The notes under the pieces were generated by a model. That model did no database searches. It saw only the letters and a list, made by a program, of their open reading frames with translations, and was not told the DNA's origin. Both the position numbers and the translations under genes were made by a program. Positions 1 through 7,726 of a stretch of 64,000 bases of DNA are shown here, piece by piece. The stretch is from CANMXU01 sp052030545 (GTDB lineage Bacteria; Pseudomonadota; Gammaproteobacteria; Enterobacterales; Alteromonadaceae), in contig NZ_JBPDIH010000010.1 in assembly GCF_052030545.1 (NCBI RefSeq), forward strand, positions 1 through 64,000, given 5' to 3'. Positions within the stretch are counted from its first letter, which is position 1. Each line of letters begins with the position of its first letter.

Positions 1-34
1 ACAAACTAATTATGGCTCTGTCTTTTTAAGTTAA

Positions 35-61
35 CCCACGAATGGAGGCTAGCCTCGTGGG
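35..61. repeat. Inverted repeat before the first gene
   Basis: CCCACGA at 35-41 is matched by TCGTGGG at 55-61, a perfect 7-bp stem with a 13-base loop. It lies just upstream of a short leader frame and of the gene at 99. It could be the terminator of a gene left of the window or a 5' hairpin. There is no T-run after it, so a terminator is not well supported. Confidence 0.4.
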
Positions 62-69
62 GAGTCATT

Positions 70-102
70 ATGTCTATGCCCAAAGGAACTGACGATCAAT
101 GA
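70..102 (+). CDS. Possible 10-codon leader peptide overlapping the next start
   Basis: A short frame reads MSMPKGTDDQ and stops. It has a good ribosome binding site (GGGGAG, about 5 bases upstream), and its TGA stop overlaps the ATG at 99 in an ATGA arrangement. This geometry would allow translational coupling into the long gene. Short translated frames ahead of integron cassettes are known to help cassettes with weak ribosome binding sites; applying that here is inference. It may also be chance. Confidence 0.3.
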   Translation: MSMPKGTDDQ

Positions 103-1856
103 ATCAAGATTGGATTCTTCAAAAAAAGGAAACACGTCGGACTTTTTCAAAGTCTACTTGGGTGCCTTTGAGAGCATCAATTAACGATGAAAAAGGAAAC
201 TGCAAATATATAGGGCACGTTGGCGAGTACTTTGGTTGTGGTTCTGTAGCATTTCCTCCAGAGCACAGAGAAATAGCAGAAAAAGCTAGCTGGAGTGACA
301 TTGGTATTGGTTGTACTCCTCAACCTTATGCCTATGAAGATGGCTATTATTCTACAATTGAACAGTACCAATGGAATGACAAAGAACCAATCGGAATCCA
401 TCTTATATTTGAGCACCCTCAACCTGTAGTTGGCGGAAGTTTATGGATATTGAATCCTGACTTAGTAGTAGCGCTTCGTCTTATTAAAGAGGGAAGTAAC
501 TGGGTAAGGCCAGAAGAGAATTTTGTAGTAGTAGCTCGGGAGGTTCTCGATGACAAAGGGGAACAGCGCCTCATCGAAATAAAAAGAGAGTTTCTTCTCG
601 ACTATTTAGCGGCTAGAAATTTATCTCTAAAGCTATCGTACTATCGACAAAGAGTTGAAAACGTACCGACACTTGAAAACAGCGAATATGCTGACCTGAA
701 AGACCACCAAGAAGAAAGGGATGGCGGCCGATATGAACTACTTATTCGCAATGTGAATGATGTATTTGGCGGTAGTTGGGCAATGTTTCGTGCTTGGCGT
801 ACAGATGTAGACGAAGAGGAAGACGCTCCTGTAATGGGGCCCGAAACAAACGAAAATACTGATTATGAAAAGTCTGAAGGAAACAAGTCCGGTTATGATG
901 GTGTACGGGTGGAAGGAGAATTTTGGCGGGATGAATGGGTTGAACACCAAGGCATAAGCAAACGCGTTAGAGGGGACGCTGATACAAATCTACCTCAATT
1001 CATAGTCGAAACTGATAGTACTCGTATCGCATCAGCTGAGCTAAACAATGAAGACGTTGGAAGGTGGCTGTGGTTTCGTTCAAGTATTGTAAATGAGCTG
1101 TTGGGGCTTCGAGGCTTCTCACTTGAATGGTATACAGCCGAAACAGGTTCTATTCACTCAACGTCCGGTTATCGAATTCACTTTGGAGTAAACTCAGCGG
1201 ATTTCATTACTGTATATGCTTATGACATCGCCCGTCTGCCTTCATGGGAACAGCACTTATGGGCCGCACATAATGCAGTCCCAGAGGGCAAGGTTTCCAG
1301 TGAGTTGTTAGATTCTCAAGTTAAGGCTCAACCCGCATCCACACATGCAGTAGAGGAGTTACTTTTCGAAGTAATGCGCATGCTGGAGAATGGATTTAAG
1401 CAAGAGTTTAATGTTTCTCTTTTCTCACATGATATAGACCGTGAAGAAGCCTTAAAGAAAATATCCAGATTCGAAAGTAAAGATCAGGCGTCATTGCTAA
1501 GGCTAGCAAAAGAAATTGTACGCGTTTTCTCTGACCGGCTTAATGTCAAAGAGTTGCGGGCGTTATCAGTACATGCGAATAAGGATAAACTTGGCTCAAA
1601 TAAACTACTTCAAGACATACTATCCCAGAAGGTTGGAGATGATGCTGCTCGTAAAGTCTTTGGTCCAATTGTGGGTGCTTATGATATGCGAGTAGGTGAT
1701 GCACACCCGACAAGTTCAAAAATCGGAGAAGCCTTAGAGCTTGCCGGAATTGACACTGAAAATTCGTATTTAAGGCAAGGGCAACAATTGATTTCCAATG
1801 TTGGGCGGTCAATTTGGTGGATTGGTAAGATGATGTTTGAAGACCCTAAAAAATGA
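99..1856 (+). CDS. Unknown 585-residue protein in an integron-type gene cassette
   Basis: I do not recognise the family. The protein has no signal peptide or membrane segment and is probably cytoplasmic. The N-terminal half is rich in Trp, Tyr and acidic residues. Residues about 430-580 look mainly alpha-helical and end with a segment around VGDAHPTSS followed by a GQQLISNVGRSIWW helix. Proteins of this general build (a large variable N-terminus and a small helical C-terminus) often belong to phage defence or toxin functions, but nothing here proves that. The ATG at 99 is preceded by AAGGA about 10 bases upstream and overlaps a short leader frame. The stop lies 16 bases before an attC-like site, which is the normal layout of a mobile gene cassette. 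It has no link to the polysaccharide locus. Confidence 0.8.
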   Translation: MNQDWILQKKETRRTFSKSTWVPLRASINDEKGNCKYIGHVGEYFGCGSVAFPPEHREIAEKASWSDIGIGCTPQPYAYEDGYYSTIEQYQWNDKEPIGIHLIFEHPQPVVGGSLWILNPDLVVALRLIKEGSNWVRPEENFVVVAREVLDDKGEQRLIEIKREFLLDYLAARNLSLKLSYYRQRVENVPTLENSEYADLKDHQEERDGGRYELLIRNVNDVFGGSWAMFRAWRTDVDEEEDAPVMGPETNENTDYEKSEGNKSGYDGVRVEGEFWRDEWVEHQGISKRVRGDADTNLPQFIVETDSTRIASAELNNEDVGRWLWFRSSIVNELLGLRGFSLEWYTAETGSIHSTSGYRIHFGVNSADFITVYAYDIARLPSWEQHLWAAHNAVPEGKVSSELLDSQVKAQPASTHAVEELLFEVMRMLENGFKQEFNVSLFSHDIDREEALKKISRFESKDQASLLRLAKEIVRVFSDRLNVKELRALSVHANKDKLGSNKLLQDILSQKVGDDAARKVFGPIVGAYDMRVGDAHPTSSKIGEALELAGIDTENSYLRQGQQLISNVGRSIWWIGKMMFEDPKK

Positions 1857-1872
1857 TGAGGCCCGCAAGATG

Positions 1873-1944
1873 GCATAACAAGGCGCTGCTGTCGGACAAA
1901 TTTTCCGCTGTGCTACAAATTTGCCGCAGAGCGCAGCGTTATTC
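1873..1944 (+). repeat. attC-like recombination site (integron cassette end)
   Basis: A 68-base imperfect palindrome (1875-1942) has the architecture of an integron attC site. The outer arms are ATAAC at 1875-1879 and GTTAT at 1938-1942, followed by GCGCT at 1883-1887 and AGCGC at 1930-1934. The inner arms are CGG+CAAATTT at 1893-1903 and AAATTTG+CCG at 1917-1926. One arm carries an unpaired A (1896), as expected for an extrahelical base that sets strand choice. The outer boxes deviate from the strict RYYYAAC/GTTRRRY consensus. No integrase gene is visible, so this would be an isolated cassette or the edge of an attC cluster. Confidence 0.75.
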
Positions 1945-2117
1945 GTTAGTTTAGGGTACCGATTCTAACAAGTCATTAAATCAGGACAAAAAACAGCTGG
2001 TTTTTTACTCGTGCCTTGCTAATTTTTATGAAAAATAGTTTGCTTGGTTTTGATTCGCTAGACATTTTAGCAAACTATTATTTGCCTCTAATAGCGTTTG
2101 TTTAGAAGAGTTAATTG

Positions 2118-2423
2118 ATGTTTCGAAATTGGTTAAAGATAATCGTAGCCTTATTTTTCCTTACAGGTTGCGCTGAAAGAGTAATAAATATTACTGATAA
2201 TGAAGGGAAGATCGTCGGCGGTTGTAATGCCGGTTTTGATTGGCATATTTATGGCCTGCAAGACTCTATTGATTATATGCTCTATGAGTGTGCCAAAGAT
2301 TCAATAGCTAAAGGTTTCTTAATATCAGATGAAAGGCTTCTTACTCTTGATTTTACGTTACCACAACTTCCTGAAGGCAAGCAGTGGAATGAGGCTTTGC
2401 ATGGCGTTGCACCACTTCCATAA
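2118..2423 (+). CDS. Small putative lipoprotein, possibly frameshifted
   Basis: The 101-residue frame starts at ATG 2118 (a TTG one codon earlier is less likely). The signal segment ends in a lipobox (LTGC), so an outer- or inner-membrane lipoprotein is expected. The rest (about 80 residues) is not recognised. The frame stops abruptly after a Pro-rich tail, while the next frame (2401-2589) continues with a helical segment like the short C-terminal domain of other small lipoproteins. A single-base frameshift near 2400-2420 would join them. Function unknown. It lies between the attC-like site and the polysaccharide locus. Confidence 0.5.
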   Translation: MFRNWLKIIVALFFLTGCAERVINITDNEGKIVGGCNAGFDWHIYGLQDSIDYMLYECAKDSIAKGFLISDERLLTLDFTLPQLPEGKQWNEALHGVAPLP

Positions 2424-2589
2424 GGGATGTATCAGCGAAAGAAAACTCGGTTATATTCTTGCTGCTATAGAATACGAATATCAAAAGGTTGCTTGGTCAG
2501 CAGAAGATGATTTAGCTCACGGCAAAATCAGTCAGGCTGAATTCAATCGAATAATCAAAGAAGCCAAATTTAAGTGGCTTGGCGAATAA
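2401..2589 (+). pseudogene. Probable frameshifted C-terminal part of the preceding lipoprotein gene
   Basis: From ATG 2401 the frame encodes 62 residues. The last 30 (DDLAHGKISQAEFNRIIKEA) resemble a SHOCT-type short C-terminal domain, with the usual pattern of hydrophobic residue, G, I, E, F and helix. There is no ribosome binding site suited to independent translation, and the frame overlaps the preceding gene. The simplest reading is that both are parts of one gene broken by a frameshift, real or from sequencing. Two overlapping small genes remain possible. Confidence 0.4.
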
Positions 2590-2716
2590 AACACATAACA
2601 AGCCCATGAGTGCTTTTAGTTTATAATTTGGGTATTTATTAGCTAAGGTCAGTAATGTGTCAGTCGTTATCTTTTCAAACTAAGTTGTAACTGCTAGCTT
2701 TGGTTGGCAAGAAATA

Positions 2717-2752
2717 GTCAGGTTTAGTTGAACGCTCTTTACTAAACCTGAC
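2717..2752. terminator. Hairpin between convergent genes
   Basis: GTCAGGTTTAGT at 2717-2728 pairs perfectly with ACTAAACCTGAC at 2741-2752 (12 bp, 12-base loop). It lies between the small lipoprotein genes (plus) and the sugar transporter (minus), where a bidirectional terminator is expected. The T-runs are weak on both sides. Confidence 0.55.
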
Positions 2753-2781
2753 AGACTTGGTTATAAATTTTGTTTGCAGTA

Positions 2782-4215
2782 TTAATTAGTTTCTTTGGAA
2801 AAACCTTGCATGTCTTCCAATTCAACGCCTTTCGTTTCATGTACATACTTGATCACAAAAATAATCGAAATAGCGGCACATAGCGCGTAAATACCGTAAG
2901 CACTTGCTAGGCCTAGTGAACTCAGCAGTAATGGGAAACTCATGGTGATTAAAAAGTTACTAAACCACTGGAAGAAACCTGCAACAGCAAGGCCTGAACC
3001 TCGAATTTGATTCGGGAACATTTCGCCTAACATAACCCACATAACTGGTCCCCACGACATATTAAAGAATATGACGTAAAGGTTAGCTGCAACCAATGCC
3101 AAGGTGCCCATTGAGTCTGATAATGATACAGCGCCAGTAGCATCGAGTGAGCTGGTTGAAAATGCAAATGCCGTTAATGCTAATGTTATTGCCATGCCAA
3201 TAGAGCCAAAAACCAGTAAGGGTTTACGTCCTATTTTATCAACGAGTAATAGCGCGACAACACAAGCGAAAATACTGACTAGTCCCGACACTGTATTGAT
3301 AAACAACGCATCACTTTCTGTAAAGCCAACCGATTGCCACAATACTGCGCCGTAGTAAAACACAACATTAATGCCTACCAGTTGCTGGAAAGTTGCTAAG
3401 CCGATACCAACCCAAACAATTGGGCGTATTTTCCTAGTGGTTTTATCAATTAAATCAGACATTTTAGGTTTATGGTGATCTGATGCTAAAGAGGCGTCAA
3501 TTTCGGTGAGTTTCTTCTGACCTTGGGTATTGCCATATAGCTTTTTCAAAACGACTAAGGCGTTTTCTTTATTACCTTTAACCACTTGAAAGCGAGGACT
3601 TTCAGGAATGAAAAACAACGCAACTAAAAAGATAATGGCAGGGACAAGCTCAACCCAAAACATCCAACGCCATGTTTCAAAACCCAGCCATAGTGTATTT
3701 AATGCTGATCCTGAAATTTCAGCTAATAAATAATTACTTAAAAAAGCCGAGGTTAAACCAATGATGATGGCTACCTGTTGAATAGAAGATAAACGGCCGC
3801 GATAAGATGCGGGTGCAACTTCACTAATATAAGCAGGGGTCATCACACTTGCCGCGCCAACAGCTAAACCACCCACGATTCGGTAGATGATAAATTCAGC
3901 TGAACTGGTAGAAATACCTGAGCCCCAAGCTGAAATAACAAATAGTATCGCGGCAATAATTAGCATTGTTCTACGACCATAAAGATCTGCTAATCGACCG
4001 GCAGCAGCGGCACCCAAAGCGCAACCAAGTAGCATAGATGCGACATTAAATCCGGTACCGGCAGCGTCTGAATTAAAAGCGACTTGCAGGCCTGCAACTG
4101 TGCCGTTAATTACACCGCTGTCAAAACCAAAAAGGAAACCACCTATAGTGGCAACGCAGCTTATCAGTATGATAAAGCGAAGGTTTTCGGTGTCCTGTGT
4201 AAGGGCTGTGTTCAT
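2782..4215 (-). CDS. MFS sugar/H+ symporter (sugar porter family)
   Basis: This 477-residue inner-membrane transporter of the major facilitator superfamily, sugar porter subfamily (XylE/GalP/AraE type), imports a monosaccharide with protons. Diagnostic features are the 12 hydrophobic segments, the loop 2-3 motif GRLADLYGRR (about residue 72-81), RIVGGLAVG in helix 4, PESPR after helix 6 (about 205), the loop 8-9 motif DKIGRKPLL and HETKG at the C-terminus. The substrate cannot be read from sequence; in this locus L-rhamnose or D-xylose is plausible. It is transcribed away from the GH43 gene at 4634, and the two share a 418-base regulatory region with a strong palindrome. Confidence 0.93.
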   Translation of the reverse strand: MNTALTQDTENLRFIILISCVATIGGFLFGFDSGVINGTVAGLQVAFNSDAAGTGFNVASMLLGCALGAAAAGRLADLYGRRTMLIIAAILFVISAWGSGISTSSAEFIIYRIVGGLAVGAASVMTPAYISEVAPASYRGRLSSIQQVAIIIGLTSAFLSNYLLAEISGSALNTLWLGFETWRWMFWVELVPAIIFLVALFFIPESPRFQVVKGNKENALVVLKKLYGNTQGQKKLTEIDASLASDHHKPKMSDLIDKTTRKIRPIVWVGIGLATFQQLVGINVVFYYGAVLWQSVGFTESDALFINTVSGLVSIFACVVALLLVDKIGRKPLLVFGSIGMAITLALTAFAFSTSSLDATGAVSLSDSMGTLALVAANLYVIFFNMSWGPVMWVMLGEMFPNQIRGSGLAVAGFFQWFSNFLITMSFPLLLSSLGLASAYGIYALCAAISIIFVIKYVHETKGVELEDMQGFSKETN

Positions 4216-4633
4216 GCAATATTCCCATTAATAAAGTTGTTTTTATTGTAATTACGTTAAATGCTTAGTGACTCATCGATGCTAAGCCGTTTAGTCATTT
4301 AACTGGTTGTTATATATTGTTTTATTTTATTTTTTACGCATCCGGCAGCGGTTTGTCGGATTTTATTTAGCACACAATAATGAGCTAGTGTGATTTATTA
4401 TGCAAGTAAATGATTTTTGTTGTCTTGGTTTATAGCATTTTTAATAAGTTGATCGGTCAGTAAGTTATTATTTTTCTGTGGTTATTCTAGTTTCAGTTAC
4501 TGGTCAGCTAAATTGTTTGAATTGAACGCTGTTGATTGGATTTGATTTTTTGTGGTACATTGTTAATCATAATGATTATTAATTAACAATGTTTTGCACT
4601 TAAAACAATTGTTACACAACAGGAATAATGTAA
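4216..4633. promoter_or_regulatory. Divergent promoter region between the symporter and GH43
   Basis: This is 418 bases of AT-rich non-coding DNA between two divergent starts. It holds a large palindrome at 4557-4592 (listed separately) and related half-sites (GGTCAG at 4455 and 4502 areas). A ribosome binding site AGGA precedes the ATG at 4634 by 9 bases. No small gene was seen. Confidence 0.5.
4557..4592. promoter_or_regulatory. Palindromic operator candidate upstream of GH43
   Basis: ACATTGTTAAT at 4557-4567 is repeated in inverted form as ATTAACAATGT at 4582-4592, a perfect 11-bp arm. The centre contains a second nested palindrome (AATCAT-A-ATGATT, 4565-4577). It lies 42 bases before the GH43 start, where a repressor or activator site would sit. 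The inner AATCAT/ATGATT elements resemble the ATCATT motif seen ahead of other operons in the locus. Confidence 0.5.
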
Positions 4634-6433
4634 ATGACGTTTGCTAAAAACAAGGCGATTGGGGTATGTAGTTTGCCACTACTATTTGCTGCCACAGGTT
4701 GCACCATTGATAACTCGACAACAAAAACGTTACCGACCGTAGTGCTACAAGAAGCTAAAACCGGTAGTTTTGGTGATCAAGGGGATGGCACATATATTAA
4801 TCCTATTTTGAATGCTGATTATCCCGATTCAGACATTGAACAAGTCGGCGACACTTATTACATGATCACCTCTAAGCAGCATATGTCTCCGGGGATGCCT
4901 ATTTTGGAATCTAAAGACATGGTCAATTGGACTAACGTTGGTCATGCGTTTCCTAAATTATCGTGGGCGCCAGAATATAATGCTGATCGTATGAATGGCT
5001 ATTCATTTGGTACTTGGGCAGGTGATATCGCTTACCACGAAGGCAAATGGTATGTGTATCAAATTGATTATCAACATGGTTTGATGGTGACCACCGCTGA
5101 TGATATTCGCGGCCCGTGGAGTGAACCTATCATGATGTTACCTCATGCTGAAGTGTTAGATGACCCAGGCGTTTTTTGGGATCACGAAACGCATAAAGCT
5201 TACGTTATCATCAATACCGGTACTAAGCATAAAGGCCCTGAAAATACGATTGAAGGTAATGAAAATCGCATTTATGAAATGAGTTGGGACGGTACTAAAA
5301 TTTTAGATGAAGGCAAACTTGTTTATACCGGCATGGGTGCAGAAGCGGCTAAAATTTATAAGATTGACGGTACTTGGTATATTTTTATGGCGCAATGGAC
5401 CATGGGAGATAAATCTACCAAGCCTGGCGTTAAAAATCCTAAAAATGACCGTAAACAACTCGTGCTTCGTTCAAAAGAAAGTATTTACGGCCCTTATGAA
5501 GTCAAAACGGTATTAGAAAAAGGTAAAGAATTTAACAATCGCAGTGCGAGTCAAGGCGGGCTAATGCAAGCACCCGATGGCTCTTGGTGGTACATGCATC
5601 AGCTTATTCAAAATGACGATATTCCTTTCCAAGGTAGACCACAAGTACTTGATCCTGTGACTTGGGTAGACGGTTGGCCGATTATTGGTTTTGATGAAGA
5701 CAATGATGGTATTGGTGAGCCTGTTAAGCGACACAAAAAGCCGATTGACGGTTACCCGATTGCTGCGCCAAGTTCAGATGACGATTTTTCTGCTGAACAA
5801 TTAGGTTTCCAATGGGAATGGAATCATAATCCAAGAGACAGCCATTGGTCATTAACTAAAAGACCCGGTTGGTTGCGCTTAACGGCGAGCAAAGTGCTAC
5901 CTAATGAAAAAGGTTACGGACCAAAAATTAATGAGTGGACCAATAATGACGGCTCAGACTCTGATTTTTGGCGTGCTAGCAATACCTTAAGTCAACGTAT
6001 AATGGGGATCACCACAGGTACTGCCGTTGCTAAGTTTGATATTTCAGGCATGCAGCCTAATCAGCTAGCGGGTTTTGTTCGTTACGGCGGCGTATTTAAC
6101 CTACTTGGTGTGCAAATGAATGAGCAAGGCAAGAAACATTTGTTTTATATGGACCCAATGAGTAATAAAACCCTTGGCCCTGAAATAACGGGCAACGACT
6201 TATATGTGCGTACATCGAATGCCCGTAACCAAGCTACTTATGAATATAGTTTTGACGGCAAAAGCTTTAAAGCATTTGGTCCAACGTTTACCATCGCATT
6301 TGGTAAATGGACAGGTGATCGCTTAGGTTTCTTCTCATGGAATGAAAAAACTGACCAAGATGCCGGATATATTGATGTTGACTGGTTTACTTACGATTAC
6401 GACGGCCCTAAAGCGGCGAAGTTATCGCGCTAA
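4634..6433 (+). CDS. GH43 family glycosidase lipoprotein (candidate beta-xylosidase)
   Basis: A signal peptide with lipobox (FAATGC, Cys23) is followed by a five-bladed propeller of the GH43 type. The three expected acidic residues can be placed: Asp65 (YPDSD, general base), Asp177 (LDDPG, pKa modulator) and Glu237 (GAEAAK, general acid). Residues about 395-599 form a C-terminal concanavalin-like domain as in GH43 xylosidases. It probably acts at the cell surface or in the periplasm, removing xylose from xylo-containing ulvan fragments; the substrate is inferred from the locus. Related GH43 xylosidases are known in the Formosa ulvan locus. Its upstream region is shared with the sugar symporter. 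Confidence 0.88.
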   Translation: MTFAKNKAIGVCSLPLLFAATGCTIDNSTTKTLPTVVLQEAKTGSFGDQGDGTYINPILNADYPDSDIEQVGDTYYMITSKQHMSPGMPILESKDMVNWTNVGHAFPKLSWAPEYNADRMNGYSFGTWAGDIAYHEGKWYVYQIDYQHGLMVTTADDIRGPWSEPIMMLPHAEVLDDPGVFWDHETHKAYVIINTGTKHKGPENTIEGNENRIYEMSWDGTKILDEGKLVYTGMGAEAAKIYKIDGTWYIFMAQWTMGDKSTKPGVKNPKNDRKQLVLRSKESIYGPYEVKTVLEKGKEFNNRSASQGGLMQAPDGSWWYMHQLIQNDDIPFQGRPQVLDPVTWVDGWPIIGFDEDNDGIGEPVKRHKKPIDGYPIAAPSSDDDFSAEQLGFQWEWNHNPRDSHWSLTKRPGWLRLTASKVLPNEKGYGPKINEWTNNDGSDSDFWRASNTLSQRIMGITTGTAVAKFDISGMQPNQLAGFVRYGGVFNLLGVQMNEQGKKHLFYMDPMSNKTLGPEITGNDLYVRTSNARNQATYEYSFDGKSFKAFGPTFTIAFGKWTGDRLGFFSWNEKTDQDAGYIDVDWFTYDYDGPKAAKLSR

Positions 6434-6451
6434 GCGATAGTTTTGTTATTA

Positions 6452-6517
6452 TTCTCTTTCAGTAGAGCAATATGTATGTCGCCCAATGGCTTAATATTAT
6501 TGCTTGCTGAAAGAGAA
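6452..6517. terminator. Long hairpin between convergent genes
   Basis: TTCTCTTTCAG at 6452-6462 pairs with CTGAAAGAGAA at 6507-6517 (11 bp), and an inner AGCAATA/TATTGCT pair extends the stem. It lies between the ends of the GH43 gene and the sensor gene on the other strand, so it is probably a bidirectional terminator. Confidence 0.55.
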
Positions 6518-6523
6518 CAGCCC

Positions 6524-7726
6524 CTAGTTTTTTTGCTGATATATTTTTTTTATATCGACACCAAAAGTTAATACGCTGATCGGATACATTGATTTTGGCA
6601 AAGAAAAGCTAATTTGGCTTTGATAGGTTTTCGTTGATTGGTCAAAGACAATGTCGCTAACGTGTACTTTATCAATGCCATGAGTATTAATGAACTTTGG
6701 CTCATCTCCTTGATATAAATCTGTCGTCGCTTGGCTCATAGCGATAGCATAGCCATCAGTATCTATTGCTAAAATCTCGGTAATAGTTTGGTTAGCGCTA
6801 AGTTGCTGTTCAAATAAAAACTTACTGAATTCAGAATTCATTATCAGCTCATAAAGATCACCGGCCCCATTGCTTACTTCACTGCGCCATTGGTTATCTA
6901 TTTTTTCACTATAACTTTGCGTAATTTCATTTTGTAAAAGTGACTGAGCAGGGTGTAAGCGTAAGTAGTCGACAACTTTTGTTAAATACGACTGGGAATA
7001 ATCTTTTAACATAATTTTTTCATCATTAGTAAGTCTTAACGACAGGGGAGCGCAAGCAGAAATAGACTGGTTGAAATGATGAATTAAATTGGCATGTTGA
7101 GTTAATACATTATCTGAAAATGCTAGGTGTTGTGATTCATACTTTAAAAACAGCCAGTAGTTGTTTGTCGCATTTAGAATATCTTGAAATTCAAGGCTTT
7201 CATTGGTTAGGTTTTTATCAACTATGATGATGTCGACTCTGCCGGCTTTGAACATTTCCAACAGCTGTTTTTGTGTTGTTACTAAGGTGTTGACGGAATA
7301 GTTATTTGCTAATAGCCAAAAATGTTCTGGGCTACCTCGTACTGCGCCAATGTGCTTTTTGTCTGAAATCTCAGTGCTGTCTGTTAATTTGTAATTGGAT
7401 AGCCAAAACCACTTTTTAATTGAAACTGGTAACGTTCTCGTCGACTTTTGACTTTCTGCAAAATTAACCGGAAACACACCATCAATGGTATTTTTATCTA
7501 ATTCAACTAGCGCCCGTTTGAGCGGGTAAATAGCAAAAGCAACCTCCATGTCTAATTGGTTAAAAATACATTCAATAGTATTAATTGAAATACCTTGAAT
7601 ACTATTATCTTCTACCTGCACATAAGGAGGCGAGTTATAGCTACCAAGCAATAAAGAGGGAAGGGTATTTGCTGTTGCATATGTTGCCAATAAAAAAGTG
7701 AATATATAGGTGACTAAATACTTCAT
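6524..7726 (-). CDS. Periplasmic two-domain sensor: solute-binding domain plus Cache-like domain
   Basis: The 400-residue protein has a signal peptide (about 1-19) and no later membrane segment, so it is periplasmic. Residues about 22-235 match the SBP_bac_3 extracellular solute-binding fold (start LLLGSYNSPPYVQ, then KRALVELDK, GAVRGSPEHFW and DIIIVDKN). Residues about 275-395 resemble a PDC/Cache sensor (ILAIDTDGYAIAMSQATTDLYQGDE). Its ATG overlaps the stop of the upstream chemoreceptor gene by 4 bases (ATGA at 7723-7726), so the two are very likely co-translated. I infer that it binds a sugar or oligosaccharide and presents it to the receptor. It lacks an ABC transporter partner, which argues for a sensory role rather than uptake. 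Confidence 0.8.
   Translation of the reverse strand: MKYLVTYIFTFLLATYATANTLPSLLLGSYNSPPYVQVEDNSIQGISINTIECIFNQLDMEVAFAIYPLKRALVELDKNTIDGVFPVNFAESQKSTRTLPVSIKKWFWLSNYKLTDSTEISDKKHIGAVRGSPEHFWLLANNYSVNTLVTTQKQLLEMFKAGRVDIIIVDKNLTNESLEFQDILNATNNYWLFLKYESQHLAFSDNVLTQHANLIHHFNQSISACAPLSLRLTNDEKIMLKDYSQSYLTKVVDYLRLHPAQSLLQNEITQSYSEKIDNQWRSEVSNGAGDLYELIMNSEFSKFLFEQQLSANQTITEILAIDTDGYAIAMSQATTDLYQGDEPKFINTHGIDKVHVSDIVFDQSTKTYQSQISFSLPKSMYPISVLTFGVDIKKIYQQKN

Noticed and set aside
2595..2680. Second attC-like site after the small lipoprotein gene
   Set aside because: CATAACAAGC at 2597 looks like the left arm of such a site, but no matching right arm with inner stems is found within 100 bases. Only a weak GTTAT occurs at 2666.
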